Positions 31,688-41,172 of a stretch of DNA of 64,000 nt are shown piece after piece. The notes beneath the pieces were generated by a model. That model was not told where the DNA came from. It made no database searches and was given only the letters and a program-made list of their open reading frames with translations. The DNA lies in the NCBI RefSeq assembly GCF_032773895.1, contig NZ_CP120416.1, positions 2,788,001 through 2,852,000 of the forward strand, given 5' to 3'. Source of the DNA: Teredinibacter sp. KSP-S5-2. GTDB taxonomy: Bacteria; Pseudomonadota; Gammaproteobacteria; Pseudomonadales; Cellvibrionaceae. The position numbers were made by a program, and so were the translations under genes. Every line of letters begins with the position of its first letter. The first letter of the stretch is position 1.

Positions 31688-33139
31688 ATGACTCAGCAAG
31701 CAGACATCGGGTTGATCGGCCTGGCAGTCATGGGTGAAAACCTTGTTCTGAATATGGAAAGCCGTGGTTACCATGTAGCCGTATCCAACCGAAGCCCCGA
31801 GAAAATCGAAAAATTCCTTAATGGACGTGCGCAAGGTAAGAATATCTCTGGCTATGCTGACATTAAAGAATTCTGTGCCGCCCTTAAGACTCCAAGAAAA
31901 GTCATGCTAATGGTCAAAGCCGGTGAAGTGGTTGACCTCTTTATCGATCAGCTAGTCCCTCATCTAGAGAAAGGTGACATCATCATCGATGGTGGTAACT
32001 CCAACTTTCCAGACTCCAACCGTCGCTATGACACCCTGAAAGAAAAAGGCATTCACTTTATCGGTACTGGTGTATCCGGTGGTGAAGAAGGCGCATTGAA
32101 TGGCCCATCTATCATGCCTGGCGGCGCGGCTGAAGCCTGGCCAGCAGTCAAACCTATTTTCCAGGATATCGCAGCCAAAGTAGAAGATGGCTCTCCTTGT
32201 TGCGACTGGATTGGCGAAGGCGGTTCCGGCCACTTCGTGAAAATGGTGCACAACGGCATCGAATACGGTGATATGCAGCTTATTTGCGAAGCCTACGCCA
32301 TTATGAAAGACTTACTTGGCATGTCCGCCAAGGAAATCCACGAAGTATTTAAAGCCTGGAACCAGGGTGACCTGAGCAGCTACCTAATCGAGATCAGTGC
32401 CGACATCATGGGCTACGAAGAAGACGGCGAGCCACTGGTAGAAAAAATTCTAGATACAGCAGGCCAAAAAGGCACCGGCAAATGGACCGGTATCAATGCC
32501 CTAGACCTGGGTGTCCCTCTTACACTAATTGGCGAAGCCGTATTCAGTCGTTGCTTATCAGCCATCAAAGAAGAGCGAGTAGAAGCCAGCAAAATCATCA
32601 GTGGTCCAACGCCAGAGTTCAAAGGTGACAAGGCAGCATTTATCGACGCACTGAAAGATGCGGTTTTCGCGGCTAAAATCGTTTCCTATGCACAAGGCTA
32701 CACCCTATTGGCAACAGCAGGAAAAGAATACGGCTGGAACCTAAACTACGGCGCGATTGCACTCATGTGGCGTGGTGGTTGTATCATTCGTTCCTCTTTC
32801 CTAGGCAAAATCAAAGAAGCCTACGATAACAACCCAGAGCTATCCAACCTGTTACTAGACCCATTCTTTAAAGATGTCGTTGAAAACGCACAACAAGGTT
32901 GGCGTGAAGTTGTGGCAACGGCGACACTGCAAGGCGTTCCCGTACCAGCGATCAGTTCTGCGTTGAACTACTTCGATGGCTACCGTAATCCACGCTTGCC
33001 AGCCAACTTGCTACAAGCTCAACGTGATTACTTTGGTGCGCACACCTACGAACGTACCGACAAACCACGCGGTGAGTTCTTCCACACCAACTGGACAGGT
33101 AAAGGTGGCGATACTGCCTCCACCACCTATAACGTTTAA
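31688..33139 (+). CDS. gnd: 6-phosphogluconate dehydrogenase, decarboxylating
   Basis: 483 residues from the ATG at 31688, which follows a GGAG ribosome-binding site. NADP-binding GLIGLAVMGENLVLNM at the N-terminus, catalytic region GTGVSGGEEGALNGPSIMPGG, Lys in FVKMVHNGIEYGDMQ, and the C-terminal tail HTNWTGKGG that reaches the other subunit. Converts 6-phosphogluconate to ribulose 5-phosphate, CO2 and NADPH in the pentose phosphate pathway. Monocistronic with its own terminator. Confidence 0.97.
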   Translation: MTQQADIGLIGLAVMGENLVLNMESRGYHVAVSNRSPEKIEKFLNGRAQGKNISGYADIKEFCAALKTPRKVMLMVKAGEVVDLFIDQLVPHLEKGDIIIDGGNSNFPDSNRRYDTLKEKGIHFIGTGVSGGEEGALNGPSIMPGGAAEAWPAVKPIFQDIAAKVEDGSPCCDWIGEGGSGHFVKMVHNGIEYGDMQLICEAYAIMKDLLGMSAKEIHEVFKAWNQGDLSSYLIEISADIMGYEEDGEPLVEKILDTAGQKGTGKWTGINALDLGVPLTLIGEAVFSRCLSAIKEERVEASKIISGPTPEFKGDKAAFIDALKDAVFAAKIVSYAQGYTLLATAGKEYGWNLNYGAIALMWRGGCIIRSSFLGKIKEAYDNNPELSNLLLDPFFKDVVENAQQGWREVVATATLQGVPVPAISSALNYFDGYRNPRLPANLLQAQRDYFGAHTYERTDKPRGEFFHTNWTGKGGDTASTTYNV

Positions 33140-33156
33140 GTAATACAAATCTCCAC

Positions 33157-33186
33157 AAAAAAGCCACCTACTCAGGTGGCTTTTTT
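33157..33186 (+). terminator. Bidirectional terminator after gnd
   Basis: GCCACCT-ACTC-AGGTGGC hairpin with A-run before and T-run after; serves gnd on the plus strand and could serve the minus-strand gene ending at 33244. Confidence 0.93.
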
Positions 33187-33243
33187 ATCAATGACATTTT
33201 AGTAACTCATCCTATTAAGAGTCATCCTTTCTCATACTACCTT

Positions 33244-34377
33244 TTACTCAGCAATCGAATTACTTTCAGATAAGTTGAAAGCAAGCCGCTCTGTATTTTC
33301 TGGCATAAACTCTCGCCACCAAGCCACAGATTCTTGTGGCTGAGTAATGGAAACTGGCTCGCCAAGCACCGGGGTAAGCAGGTTTACGCTCTGCTCTTTT
33401 GATAAATGTAATAACTTTTCCAACGGTTCAAACCAATCATGCATGGCCAAGTCAAAAGTGGAATTATGGATGGGCAATAATGCTTTGCCACCAAGGTCAA
33501 TATGAGCCTGCATAGTCTGCTCGGGTAACATATGAATGCTTTCCCACAGGCGGTTGTAAGCGCCCGCTTCTAATAATGTGATATCGAAAGGCCCATAGCG
33601 ATCACCAATTTCCTTAAATCCAGGAAAATAACCAGAATCGCCACTGAAATATATTCGCCCTTGTTCCGCCAATATCGCCCAGCCACACCATAACGTTGAA
33701 TCTCTATCGCCCATTCCACGCCCGGAAAAATGCTGGGCAGGCGTTGCCACAAATTTTATAGAACCTACTTCTATACTCTGCCACCAATCAAATTCCTCAA
33801 CCTTCTCAGCGCTGACACCCCACTTTCTCAGGTGCTTCCCCACACCGAGCGGAGTAATAAAGCGATCAACTTTGTGAGCCAACTGAATAATGCTGTTTTT
33901 ATCCAAATGATCGTAATGGTCATGACTCAGAACAACGGTGTTAATTCGGGGAAGATTGCTTATCGCTATTGGCGCTTCGGCATAGCGTTTTGGACCAAAC
34001 CACTGAACAGGTGACACTCGCTGGCTGAAAACAGGGTCCGTAAGTATGTATTGATTATCAATATGGATGAGAACAGTTGAGTGACCAAGCCTGTACAACA
34101 CTGGCCCCTTAGTTTCACGCTCATGAAAAATTTCGGGGGTTAAGATTTGCATAGGCAAATTCTGCGCAGGCTTTGGACTCTGTCGTTTTGTTGACCAATA
34201 CTGTTTAACTATTTTGCCAAAATCTGCGAGGCTGGTTTGGTAACGAATATCACTATTTTGGAAGCGACCATTCTCCATCATCGCTCCGGGCTTGTCTTCA
34301 TACATATCAACACCGTAAGAATTTATAGATAAGACGCTGACGACCAGCAAAAAGAGGATATTTTTACGCCAAACCAT
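33244..34377 (-). CDS. MBL-fold hydrolase, NAPE-PLD-like, membrane-anchored or exported
   Basis: 377 residues with an N-terminal hydrophobic signal/anchor (ILFLLVVSVLSINSYG). Metal-binding HDHYDHLD (HxHxDH motif) near residue 135, TPAQHFSGRGMGDRDSTLWCG, SGDSGY and a late PIHNSTFDL give the full beta-lactamase-fold ligand set of the N-acylphosphatidylethanolamine phospholipase D-like group (UlaG-related). Substrate uncertain; bacterial members are often of unknown function. Single gene. Confidence 0.85.
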   Translation of the reverse strand: MVWRKNILFLLVVSVLSINSYGVDMYEDKPGAMMENGRFQNSDIRYQTSLADFGKIVKQYWSTKRQSPKPAQNLPMQILTPEIFHERETKGPVLYRLGHSTVLIHIDNQYILTDPVFSQRVSPVQWFGPKRYAEAPIAISNLPRINTVVLSHDHYDHLDKNSIIQLAHKVDRFITPLGVGKHLRKWGVSAEKVEEFDWWQSIEVGSIKFVATPAQHFSGRGMGDRDSTLWCGWAILAEQGRIYFSGDSGYFPGFKEIGDRYGPFDITLLEAGAYNRLWESIHMLPEQTMQAHIDLGGKALLPIHNSTFDLAMHDWFEPLEKLLHLSKEQSVNLLTPVLGEPVSITQPQESVAWWREFMPENTERLAFNLSESNSIAE

Positions 34378-34520
34378 ACCCTATACCACTTAGCATTCTA
34401 AAAACACATTATGTAAACTAGCCGGTATAAAATAAGTGAAACTTATTTATTAGCTAAAAATACATTTGAGTAAAATCGGCGTCGATAACATCGTCGCTCC
34501 GAACTCGCAGGAGATAAACC

Positions 34521-34937
34521 GTGAAATTTCTTCATAGTATGATCCGTGTTACCGACGTAGAAAAATCCTTACATTTTTATACCGAACTACTCGGTTTAAA
34601 ACTATTACGCAAAAAAGACTACCCCCAAGGGCGATTTACCCTTTATTACCTCGCAACAGAGGAAGGTGAACCAGAGATAGAATTTACTCACAACTGGGAT
34701 ACGCAGGAGTACACCCAAGGCAATAACTTTGGGCACTTTGCATTCCAAGTAGACAATATTTATCAGCTATGTGAGCGGCTGGAGGAAGCCGGCATTACCA
34801 TTCTTCGTCCACCGCGAGATGGCCATATGGCATTTATTAAAGACCCAAATGGTATTTCCATTGAGTTGCTACAAGCAGGCGACGCCCTGCCCCCATCGGA
34901 CAAATGGCGTAATAGAGAAAGTGTCGGCAGCTGGTAA
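34521..34937 (+). CDS. gloA: Lactoylglutathione lyase (glyoxalase I)
   Basis: 138 residues, the usual bacterial length. Metal ligands appear conserved: His5 (FLHSMIRV), Glu in EPEIEFTHN, His in NNFGHFAFQV and Glu in ISIELLQ near the C-terminus. Converts the methylglyoxal-glutathione hemithioacetal to S-lactoylglutathione. Clear ribosome-binding site (GCAGGAG). Single gene. Confidence 0.95.
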   Translation: MKFLHSMIRVTDVEKSLHFYTELLGLKLLRKKDYPQGRFTLYYLATEEGEPEIEFTHNWDTQEYTQGNNFGHFAFQVDNIYQLCERLEEAGITILRPPRDGHMAFIKDPNGISIELLQAGDALPPSDKWRNRESVGSW

Positions 34938-35052
34938 ACTGTCACCATCGAACAAAAGACACCTCACCCAACTCATGGAAGAGCTGGGTAGTACTAACAG
35001 CCCAAAAAGCATTTTTTTTCACTCTAACTTCACATAAAAACCAAATAACACA

Positions 35053-36231
35053 TCAGCGTAAAAACGGTCGTCGCTTTCCATTAAGCAACAGACCTACCGG
35101 CGTCCAACGTACAAATAATATGTAGGAGCTAAAACAGACTATCAGAGTCAATAGTGTGGTTAACATAAACTCATTCACCACACCCCAGTTTCGATCCATT
35201 AATGGATATTGAATAGCAAAAATAATTGGGATATGAATTAGGTAAACCCAGTAGGATGAATCAGAAATAAAAGCCAATACTCGGTTTCGTTGTGATAAAT
35301 ACCTGTACCCTAAATACATACAGGTAAGCGTCATACTTAATGAAACGATCGTTTCCAAAATAGCTAGAAATGCGTGCTTAAATGTATAATCCACTTGCAA
35401 TGAAGCTCGGGATACAGCTTTTTCCGGGAACAAAAAGAAGAGCACGGCATAAACCAGAATACTCACAATAAGTAATAACAACCAATATCGCTTCAATGTC
35501 TCGAGGTATTCAGAATTAAAATAAAACCAGACTCCAAACCCAAAAAATGTACCATACAAACTCATTGACCATATATTAGGCTTCAGCGATTCTGGTGTAG
35601 AGTGCGGAGCCGAGGTTACGAAAAAACATAACAATAGAATAAAAAACACTGAGACAATCATGATGCGGGGTTTTATAGAAATAAACGCCGCTCGCGAAGA
35701 GGCTGGAACAAAACGACTTACCAATCCGTATATGCAATAAAAGTACATGAGCATATACAAAAACCAAAGATGCATAGTGGATATTGGCATCTGGTTATCT
35801 TCGGTAGGATGCATGGTCGCTTGATAAACTCGCTCTAATACCGTGGAACGGTTTTCAACCACGCCCAATGCCCAAAGCGACAGCCCAATAACAGCAACTG
35901 TGCACAGAGGCAAAAAAATAACAAACGGCAGCAGGATTCGCTTACTGCGGTTTATTATCATCGCCCTCAAACCACGCCGCTCAACCAATAACGCAGCAAA
36001 AAAGCCTGCAACGACAAAAAACAACGGCATACGAAATAGATGCATAAAGAAAGCAAACACATCTACAACACTGGATTTACTAATGTCTGCAGTAAGCCAA
36101 ACATCCTGAAGAAATGGACTATAAGCTAAAGCACAATGAAACAATACTCCGGCCATCATTGCCAAAGCTCGAAGGTTATCCATATAGTGCAAACGTACTT
36201 TGGGCGTATTGGGGGGTGTGGCTTCCATCAT
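35053..36231 (-). CDS. Acyltransferase-3 family membrane protein (OpgC/MdoC-like)
   Basis: 392 residues from the ATG at 36231, chosen because of its AAGGGG ribosome-binding site; a GTG at 36261 would add ten residues. About ten membrane helices. The N-terminal motif LHYMDNLRALAMMAGVLFHCALAY with the key His and the following RMPLFFVVAGFFAALL fit acyltransferase 3; OpgC of glucan succinylation is the nearest type by feel. It transfers acyl groups to an extracytoplasmic glycan. Which glycan is unknown, as no opgGH is nearby. Confidence 0.85.
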   Translation of the reverse strand: MMEATPPNTPKVRLHYMDNLRALAMMAGVLFHCALAYSPFLQDVWLTADISKSSVVDVFAFFMHLFRMPLFFVVAGFFAALLVERRGLRAMIINRSKRILLPFVIFLPLCTVAVIGLSLWALGVVENRSTVLERVYQATMHPTEDNQMPISTMHLWFLYMLMYFYCIYGLVSRFVPASSRAAFISIKPRIMIVSVFFILLLCFFVTSAPHSTPESLKPNIWSMSLYGTFFGFGVWFYFNSEYLETLKRYWLLLLIVSILVYAVLFFLFPEKAVSRASLQVDYTFKHAFLAILETIVSLSMTLTCMYLGYRYLSQRNRVLAFISDSSYWVYLIHIPIIFAIQYPLMDRNWGVVNEFMLTTLLTLIVCFSSYILFVRWTPVGLLLNGKRRPFLR

Positions 36232-36454
36232 AGTTTTCCCCTTCTCGCCCATTATTTCCACACTTAATGTAACAGGCTACGGTTGAAATAAAATGCCTAT
36301 ATACCCCAACCCCAACACAAAGAAAAGGCCTGACCACATTAAATAGATTAATTCATTGTAGATGATCACCTCACAAGACGCAGCGATATGATGTGAATAA
36401 GCAGAGGAAACAGAAATACGGTGTGGCAGAAAAAAGTTGAAGGAGAGTAAAACG

Positions 36455-36486
36455 AAAAAACCACCGTCAATGACGGTGGTTTTTTT
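36455..36486 (-). terminator. Terminator of the serine protease gene
   Basis: CCACCGTC/GACGGTGG stem flanked by A6 and T7, so functional in both directions. It lies about 20 bases after the minus-strand protease stop. Confidence 0.92.
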
Positions 36487-36507
36487 ATTGTGCAGTTCAG
36501 AAAAAAC

Positions 36508-38295
36508 TTACAAACAACTTCCGTTATTTGTCCAAACCTGCCACTGACCGGAGTTAGACTCAGGGTTATCGTTTTGCGTCCACCAATTCGCAGTATACTT
36601 CACGCCATTGTATTGAACCGCGTTACCCGAGGTGTACACACCGGAAGCACTCCAAACAGTCAAACCAGAACAAGCTGCACCGCCGGAGGAACTGGAAGAA
36701 CTTGAACTGCTTGACGAACTTGAAGAGCTGCTTGAAGAACTCGAAGATGAGCTGCTGCTAGATGAAGACGAGGAACTTGAAGAAGTACCACATGCGCCTA
36801 ATAGCTCCCAAGCAGATTTCCAGTACAAACCTTTTCCAGGCTCATAAGCCCAAGCAGCGGAAGAGGAACACCAACCACTGACTTTACAACGATACTCGTC
36901 ACCCAGATTTTGCACTAACGCATTATTCGCATACGCTGTGCCGGCTTGATACTGATCAGACGAACAACTTCCGCCAGAACTGGATGAAGAGCTTGAGGAT
37001 GAACTCGAAGAAGAACTGCTTGATGAAGAAGAGCTACTGGAAGAACTACTTGAGGTGGAACTACCGTTACCCCAGCTACCTTGAGGTACGCCATTAAAGT
37101 AACTTTGAATTTCAGGCCAAATAAGGCTGATTTTTACACCACTATTCCAACTGCTTTCGCAACCGCCCAAATGGTGAAGACCAATCGCCTTACCCGTTGA
37201 TGTTGAAATAACCGGTGAACCTGAAGCTCCGCCAGTAGTATCACAACGATAACCAATGTCGTAGGTACGTGTTGTTGTCGCATCGACTCGACATACACCA
37301 CCCGTGTTGGTATCACTTTCAATCGCCAACTCTTTCGGGTTTCCTGCACCATGCTGAGGAATAAATATTTGTTCCTGATCATTCGCCTGACGAACATCCA
37401 AGCCCAGGTTTCCGTATTGCTCAATACCATTCAAATCACGCAAGGTATAAAGCGTGTAATCCAAAGTCGCATTTGTTTTCAAATGTGAACCAGCAGCTTT
37501 TTTTATACCGGAAAGCGTTGTGCCAGTACCACAGCCAGTTCGCTGATAACCAAACTGCGATTCAGACGCTAATGTTTTCGAAGCATTTTCCAAACAGTGC
37601 TCATTGGTCAACATACGGTTTTGATCACTCACCCGCCAAGCCGTACACAAACTGGTTCCGGTAAATAATTTAGCTACGGATTTAGCTCTATCATACTCGT
37701 ATGGTCTGTTTTCATAACAGGCAACATCTTTTCTTGAATTCACCGAACCACACAATGAACGACTGGAATATTGTTCTTGCAATAAACGCTCAGCAATTTC
37801 TTCTTTAGAAAAACCTTCAGAAATTCGATCAATCTTTATACCGTGAACAGCGTCATCCCACAAAGCCGCATCGGGTACAACCAAACGAATAATTGTTTTG
37901 TCCCCTTCTACCGACATTGCAGAAAACTTAGTGTTGCCGTCTTCACCAAAATCACTATTTACAGTGAAATCATCCCGATCATTGACATCCGCACCATAAC
38001 GGTAGCTTTCACTGCCATCTGGATTACTGACCGTAACATAAGCACCGTCAGGTAGAGAGAAATGAGAAAAATACACTTTAATCAAGCCTGCATTAGGGCG
38101 GTATATCTCTTGCTCCAGTGTTAACACATTGTCTTGAAGATCCCGTGTTTCAATGGAAGCGTTACCTATTCCCACCGTATAATTCACATCTTTATACGCC
38201 GCAATAGTCACCCCTGCGGATTGGTCTAATACTTGAGCTTGTGACACAGTTGATATCGCAAGCACTAAGCCAGCCATTGCAAATGGTAGTTTCAT
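36508..38295 (-). CDS. Secreted trypsin-like serine protease with poly-Ser linkers, cysteine-rich module and CBM5/12-like domain
   Basis: 595 residues. Signal peptide to about residue 20; N-terminal beta domain (about 21-180); S1-type protease with catalytic His233 (LTNEHC), Asp279 (TLDYTL) and Ser358 (GGASGSP), closest to lysyl/glutamyl endopeptidase-like bacterial proteases; 26-Ser linker (415-440); cysteine-rich module (about 444-503, same type as in the protein at 23624); 33-Ser linker; and a C-terminal chitin-binding CBM5/12-like domain with the WSASGVYTSGNAVQYNG start and paired Trp (ANWWTQ). Likely secreted by type II secretion and targeted to polysaccharide-bound protein such as chitin matrix. 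Confidence 0.88.
   Translation of the reverse strand: MKLPFAMAGLVLAISTVSQAQVLDQSAGVTIAAYKDVNYTVGIGNASIETRDLQDNVLTLEQEIYRPNAGLIKVYFSHFSLPDGAYVTVSNPDGSESYRYGADVNDRDDFTVNSDFGEDGNTKFSAMSVEGDKTIIRLVVPDAALWDDAVHGIKIDRISEGFSKEEIAERLLQEQYSSRSLCGSVNSRKDVACYENRPYEYDRAKSVAKLFTGTSLCTAWRVSDQNRMLTNEHCLENASKTLASESQFGYQRTGCGTGTTLSGIKKAAGSHLKTNATLDYTLYTLRDLNGIEQYGNLGLDVRQANDQEQIFIPQHGAGNPKELAIESDTNTGGVCRVDATTTRTYDIGYRCDTTGGASGSPVISTSTGKAIGLHHLGGCESSWNSGVKISLIWPEIQSYFNGVPQGSWGNGSSTSSSSSSSSSSSSSSSSSSSSSSSSSSGGSCSSDQYQAGTAYANNALVQNLGDEYRCKVSGWCSSSAAWAYEPGKGLYWKSAWELLGACGTSSSSSSSSSSSSSSSSSSSSSSSSSSSSSSSSSGGAACSGLTVWSASGVYTSGNAVQYNGVKYTANWWTQNDNPESNSGQWQVWTNNGSCL
36685..36783 (-). repeat. Poly-serine linker, 33 codons
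   Basis: 33 consecutive Ser codons between the cysteine-rich module and the CBM5/12-like domain; mixed synonymous codons. Confidence 0.9.
36976..37053 (-). repeat. Poly-serine linker, 26 codons
   Basis: 26 consecutive Ser codons joining the protease domain to the cysteine-rich module; mixed synonymous codons. Confidence 0.9.
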
Positions 38296-38582
38296 AAGTT
38301 CACCTGTTTATTATTATTTCAAGAAAACAAAGAACAAGATGGCCACGCGCGCAATATGCGCAGTAACAGACATCAAAATTCGTAGTTATGACGAATCAAA
38401 AATGAAAACACACAATGGCTCGATAGAACAAATCGAGATAAGAGAAATTATTTTTTATCTATTAACAAGATATTTGTAGTCACTAATATAACGAAAAAAA
38501 GCGAAAAAAAAGAAAGAGCAAGCACGTTTGAGAACATGCCTGCTCCGTAATTAAGGGCCGTCCTTGACCATCCCTCTATTCC

Positions 38583-39176
38583 TTAAAACTGGTAATACAC
38601 ACCAAAGTTGACTTGGTAAACTGATGCATCCAGATCCCGTCGGAAACGGTCATCATCGTTGTCCTCCAGTTCACCATTGAAATAGTCCACACCAAAACGG
38701 GTTACCAAACCAGTATCAAAAGCGAATTCGGCACCCGCACCAATAGTACCGACCATGCCAGAGTAAGTATCCTTCTCCCAATCAAAGTCTCGATCTGAGG
38801 AATCATCTGCATAAGTCATGGATGCCACACCACCTTTAATGTATAAGGCAGTTTGTTTAGACAGTGGCAAAATCAATTTGGGTAAAATTGACACAATATA
38901 ATAAGACTGCTCTTCATCTTCACCACTCGCCCCGACACTACCTTCTACAGCAAACATTCGGTTAAAACGATAACCGAAAATTGCGCCGGTATATCCCGAG
39001 TTATAGTCATTCTCAATATCCGTATTCTCTGGCGAAATATCGAAGCTGGTGTAACCCATCTGACCACCAACAAACCACCCTTGATACAAATCGTTGGCGT
39101 CTTCTGCTACAGCAACCTGACCAATTCCAAGACCTGCAACCAAAAAAGGTAATACCGACTGTTTTAAAATATTCAT
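38583..39176 (-). CDS. Outer-membrane beta-barrel protein (OmpA/OmpX-like porin family)
   Basis: 197 residues. Signal peptide (LPFLVAGLGIGQVAVA). Body of alternating hydrophobic/polar strands, with FVGGQMGYTSFDI, AIFGYRFNRMFAVEGSVGAS, and a C-terminus VYQVNFGVYYQF ending in the Phe required for BAM-mediated insertion. An eight-stranded barrel is expected. Divergent from the MerR-type regulator; the dyad between them suggests control by it. Precise role unknown. Confidence 0.85.
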   Translation of the reverse strand: MNILKQSVLPFLVAGLGIGQVAVAEDANDLYQGWFVGGQMGYTSFDISPENTDIENDYNSGYTGAIFGYRFNRMFAVEGSVGASGEDEEQSYYIVSILPKLILPLSKQTALYIKGGVASMTYADDSSDRDFDWEKDTYSGMVGTIGAGAEFAFDTGLVTRFGVDYFNGELEDNDDDRFRRDLDASVYQVNFGVYYQF

Positions 39177-39323
39177 ACCTGTTCCCTAATTGTTTTTTGC
39201 TTATTGACAGAAAGCTGACTCAAACTGTCTTAATGTGATGTCGACAGTATCAACAAATGGGGAAAAAATGGCTGTAAGCCCTGAGTTATACTTTGTTGTT
39301 CTCTGTAACTTTTTTGTTGTGAA

Positions 39324-39367
39324 GAGTCTTGACCTGTCTACCAGTTCCGGGTTGACACTCAAGACTC
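39324..39367. promoter_or_regulatory. Inverted repeat operator between the barrel gene and merR-type gene
   Basis: GAGTCTTGA (39324-39332) and TCAAGACTC (39359-39367) form a perfect 9-bp inverted repeat 26 bases apart; the inner flanks CCTGTCTACC and GGGTTGACAC extend the symmetry imperfectly. A TTGACA hexamer lies in the right half. The site ends 19 bases before the MerR start codon, the expected position for autoregulation. Confidence 0.7.
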
Positions 39368-39386
39368 GATTACAAAGAGGTGGATA

Positions 39387-39899
39387 ATGCTGACAATTAC
39401 ACAACTCGCCAGACAATTTAATGTCTCCCGATCAACCCTACTCTATTACGAGCGTGAGGGGCTGCTTCTCCCCAAATACCGTTCAGAGAATGGTTATCGT
39501 TGGTATGGCGATACAGAGCTAAAACGGCTGGAAACCATACTGGCCTATCGCTCATACGGACTGGCAGTTGCAGATATTCACGTCATTGTTAATCGAACGG
39601 GAACAAAGTCACAAGAAGATATTTTGCGCGAACAGTTTTCTAACCTTGAGTTAGAAATTCAAAAACTGAAAAAGCAGCAAAAAGCGATTGTGTCTTTGTT
39701 ACAACAACCAAATTTATTAGAGGAAACAATGATGACTAAACAACGATGGGTTGAAATCATGCAAGCCGCTGGATTGAATGAGGATGATATGCAGAACTGG
39801 CATCGACAGTTTGAAAAAATGGAGCCCGAAGAACACCAGCGATTTCTGGAATCATTAAATATCGATAAAACGGAAATCAAACAGATCAGGACTATGTAA
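39387..39899 (+). CDS. MerR-family transcriptional regulator
   Basis: 170 residues. N-terminal winged helix MLTITQLARQFNVSRSTLLYYEREGLLLP followed by YRWYGDTELKRLETI, then a dimerisation coiled coil (LEIQKLKKQQKAIVSLL) and a short C-terminal effector domain. No Cys pair or cluster for metal or redox sensing is visible, so the signal is probably organic or unknown. Divergent from an outer-membrane barrel gene with a strong dyad between. A hairpin terminator follows. Confidence 0.92.
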   Translation: MLTITQLARQFNVSRSTLLYYEREGLLLPKYRSENGYRWYGDTELKRLETILAYRSYGLAVADIHVIVNRTGTKSQEDILREQFSNLELEIQKLKKQQKAIVSLLQQPNLLEETMMTKQRWVEIMQAAGLNEDDMQNWHRQFEKMEPEEHQRFLESLNIDKTEIKQIRTM

Positions 39900-39919
39900 A
39901 AGCATAATCCTCAGACAAC

Positions 39920-39962
39920 AAAAAGGGAGGGTCGCCTAACGGTGATACCTCCCCTTTTTCTT
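39920..39962 (+). terminator. Terminator after the MerR-type gene
   Basis: AAAAAGGGAGG pairs with CCTCCCCTTTTT (one bulge) around a 17-base loop, ending in a T-run. Confidence 0.75.
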
Positions 39963-40040
39963 TCTACCGTTTAACGGTTACGAAAGTATTACCTTCCAAC
40001 CGAAAGGGTAATGATCAATAACATCATACACTTAACGGTT

Positions 40041-40892
40041 TTATCCATGGTTCGGCTTTTCTGCCACTATCGCCATCTCGTTCCGACCGTCCTGGAAAGG
40101 TGTTCCAGAAACATCAGAATACATAGCGCTAACAGTAAACCCGGCATTGGTAAATTCCCGAGTTAAACATTCTGCCGAATAATATTGAAGCCAGTTGTAA
40201 ACCTGATCAACATCACCGTTTTGATTACAAATGGTGTATTTATCCAAAATAACTTTATCTTCCTCATACTTAAACGTATTTAAGAAGGCAAAGTAATCTT
40301 CCTTAGCCCAAAAATGGTTAAGCTGATTCCTTTCACATACAGCACATTCATCTTTTGCATCGAAAGCCGCTAGCGTATACACGTCTAACAAAACTTTCCC
40401 ACCCGGCTTAAGACTGCTATTAAAAATACTTAATAACGCCTTACGTTGTTCCGGGCTTAATGCACAAAAATCGCACATAATCATGGTGATCAAATCAAAC
40501 TGATCGTCGCTGGTAAAGGTAAGATAATTCTGCTGAAAATAGCGAATATTCAAACCGTGCTCACCAGCTTGTTGCCGGGCGTATTCAATCGAATTACGAG
40601 AGAAATCCACACCAGTAACATCGGCTCCTGCCTGAGCAAACTTCAATGTATATAACCCTGGGCCACAGCCAAAGTCACATACTTTTTTTCCTTCAGCCAA
40701 AGAAAAGTTTTGAATAATCCATGCTGAAGATGACTCAATAAACTGATGATTTCTTGATGAAATATCAAGAGACTCATGCAAATGATATTGAAGCATCTGT
40801 TCTGAACGATACTCATCCGCCCAGAGGGATTCTGCTGTATAAAATTCAAATACCTTTGGTTTTTGGTTTATCTTATTTAAAAAGTCGTACAT
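40041..40892 (-). CDS. Class I SAM-dependent methyltransferase
   Basis: 283 residues. Motif I VCDFGCGPGLYTLKFAQ, the acidic end of strand 2 in VTGVDFSRNSI, and post-motif DLITMIMCDFCALSPEQR place it in the class I (methyltransferase 11/25) group. The N-terminal region FYTAESLWADEYRSEQMLQYHL is a lid seen in small-molecule methyltransferases. Substrate unknown; a soluble cytoplasmic enzyme. Single gene. Confidence 0.88.
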   Translation of the reverse strand: MYDFLNKINQKPKVFEFYTAESLWADEYRSEQMLQYHLHESLDISSRNHQFIESSSAWIIQNFSLAEGKKVCDFGCGPGLYTLKFAQAGADVTGVDFSRNSIEYARQQAGEHGLNIRYFQQNYLTFTSDDQFDLITMIMCDFCALSPEQRKALLSIFNSSLKPGGKVLLDVYTLAAFDAKDECAVCERNQLNHFWAKEDYFAFLNTFKYEEDKVILDKYTICNQNGDVDQVYNWLQYYSAECLTREFTNAGFTVSAMYSDVSGTPFQDGRNEMAIVAEKPNHG

Positions 40893-41172
40893 ATTTTGTT
40901 ACCAGAATAAATGTATTTTCAGGCAACAAACCGTTATGAACGAACTAGTCATTTCACAGTTAGTTTGCTACCTGACCATTAAATTGTTTATTTTGGTTAA
41001 AATACATACCGCACCTCCTATTTTTTGCTATTGAACTATCCGGGTATAAACACATACCCGCCCATATACTCCGACGGCGGCACTTTACCTGCAGACAGAG
41101 CCTATTTACTTGATTTAGATTCCTAGCTTGGCCTATTAAGCATCCAAAAAGCGCAATTATTAACCACGCCGT

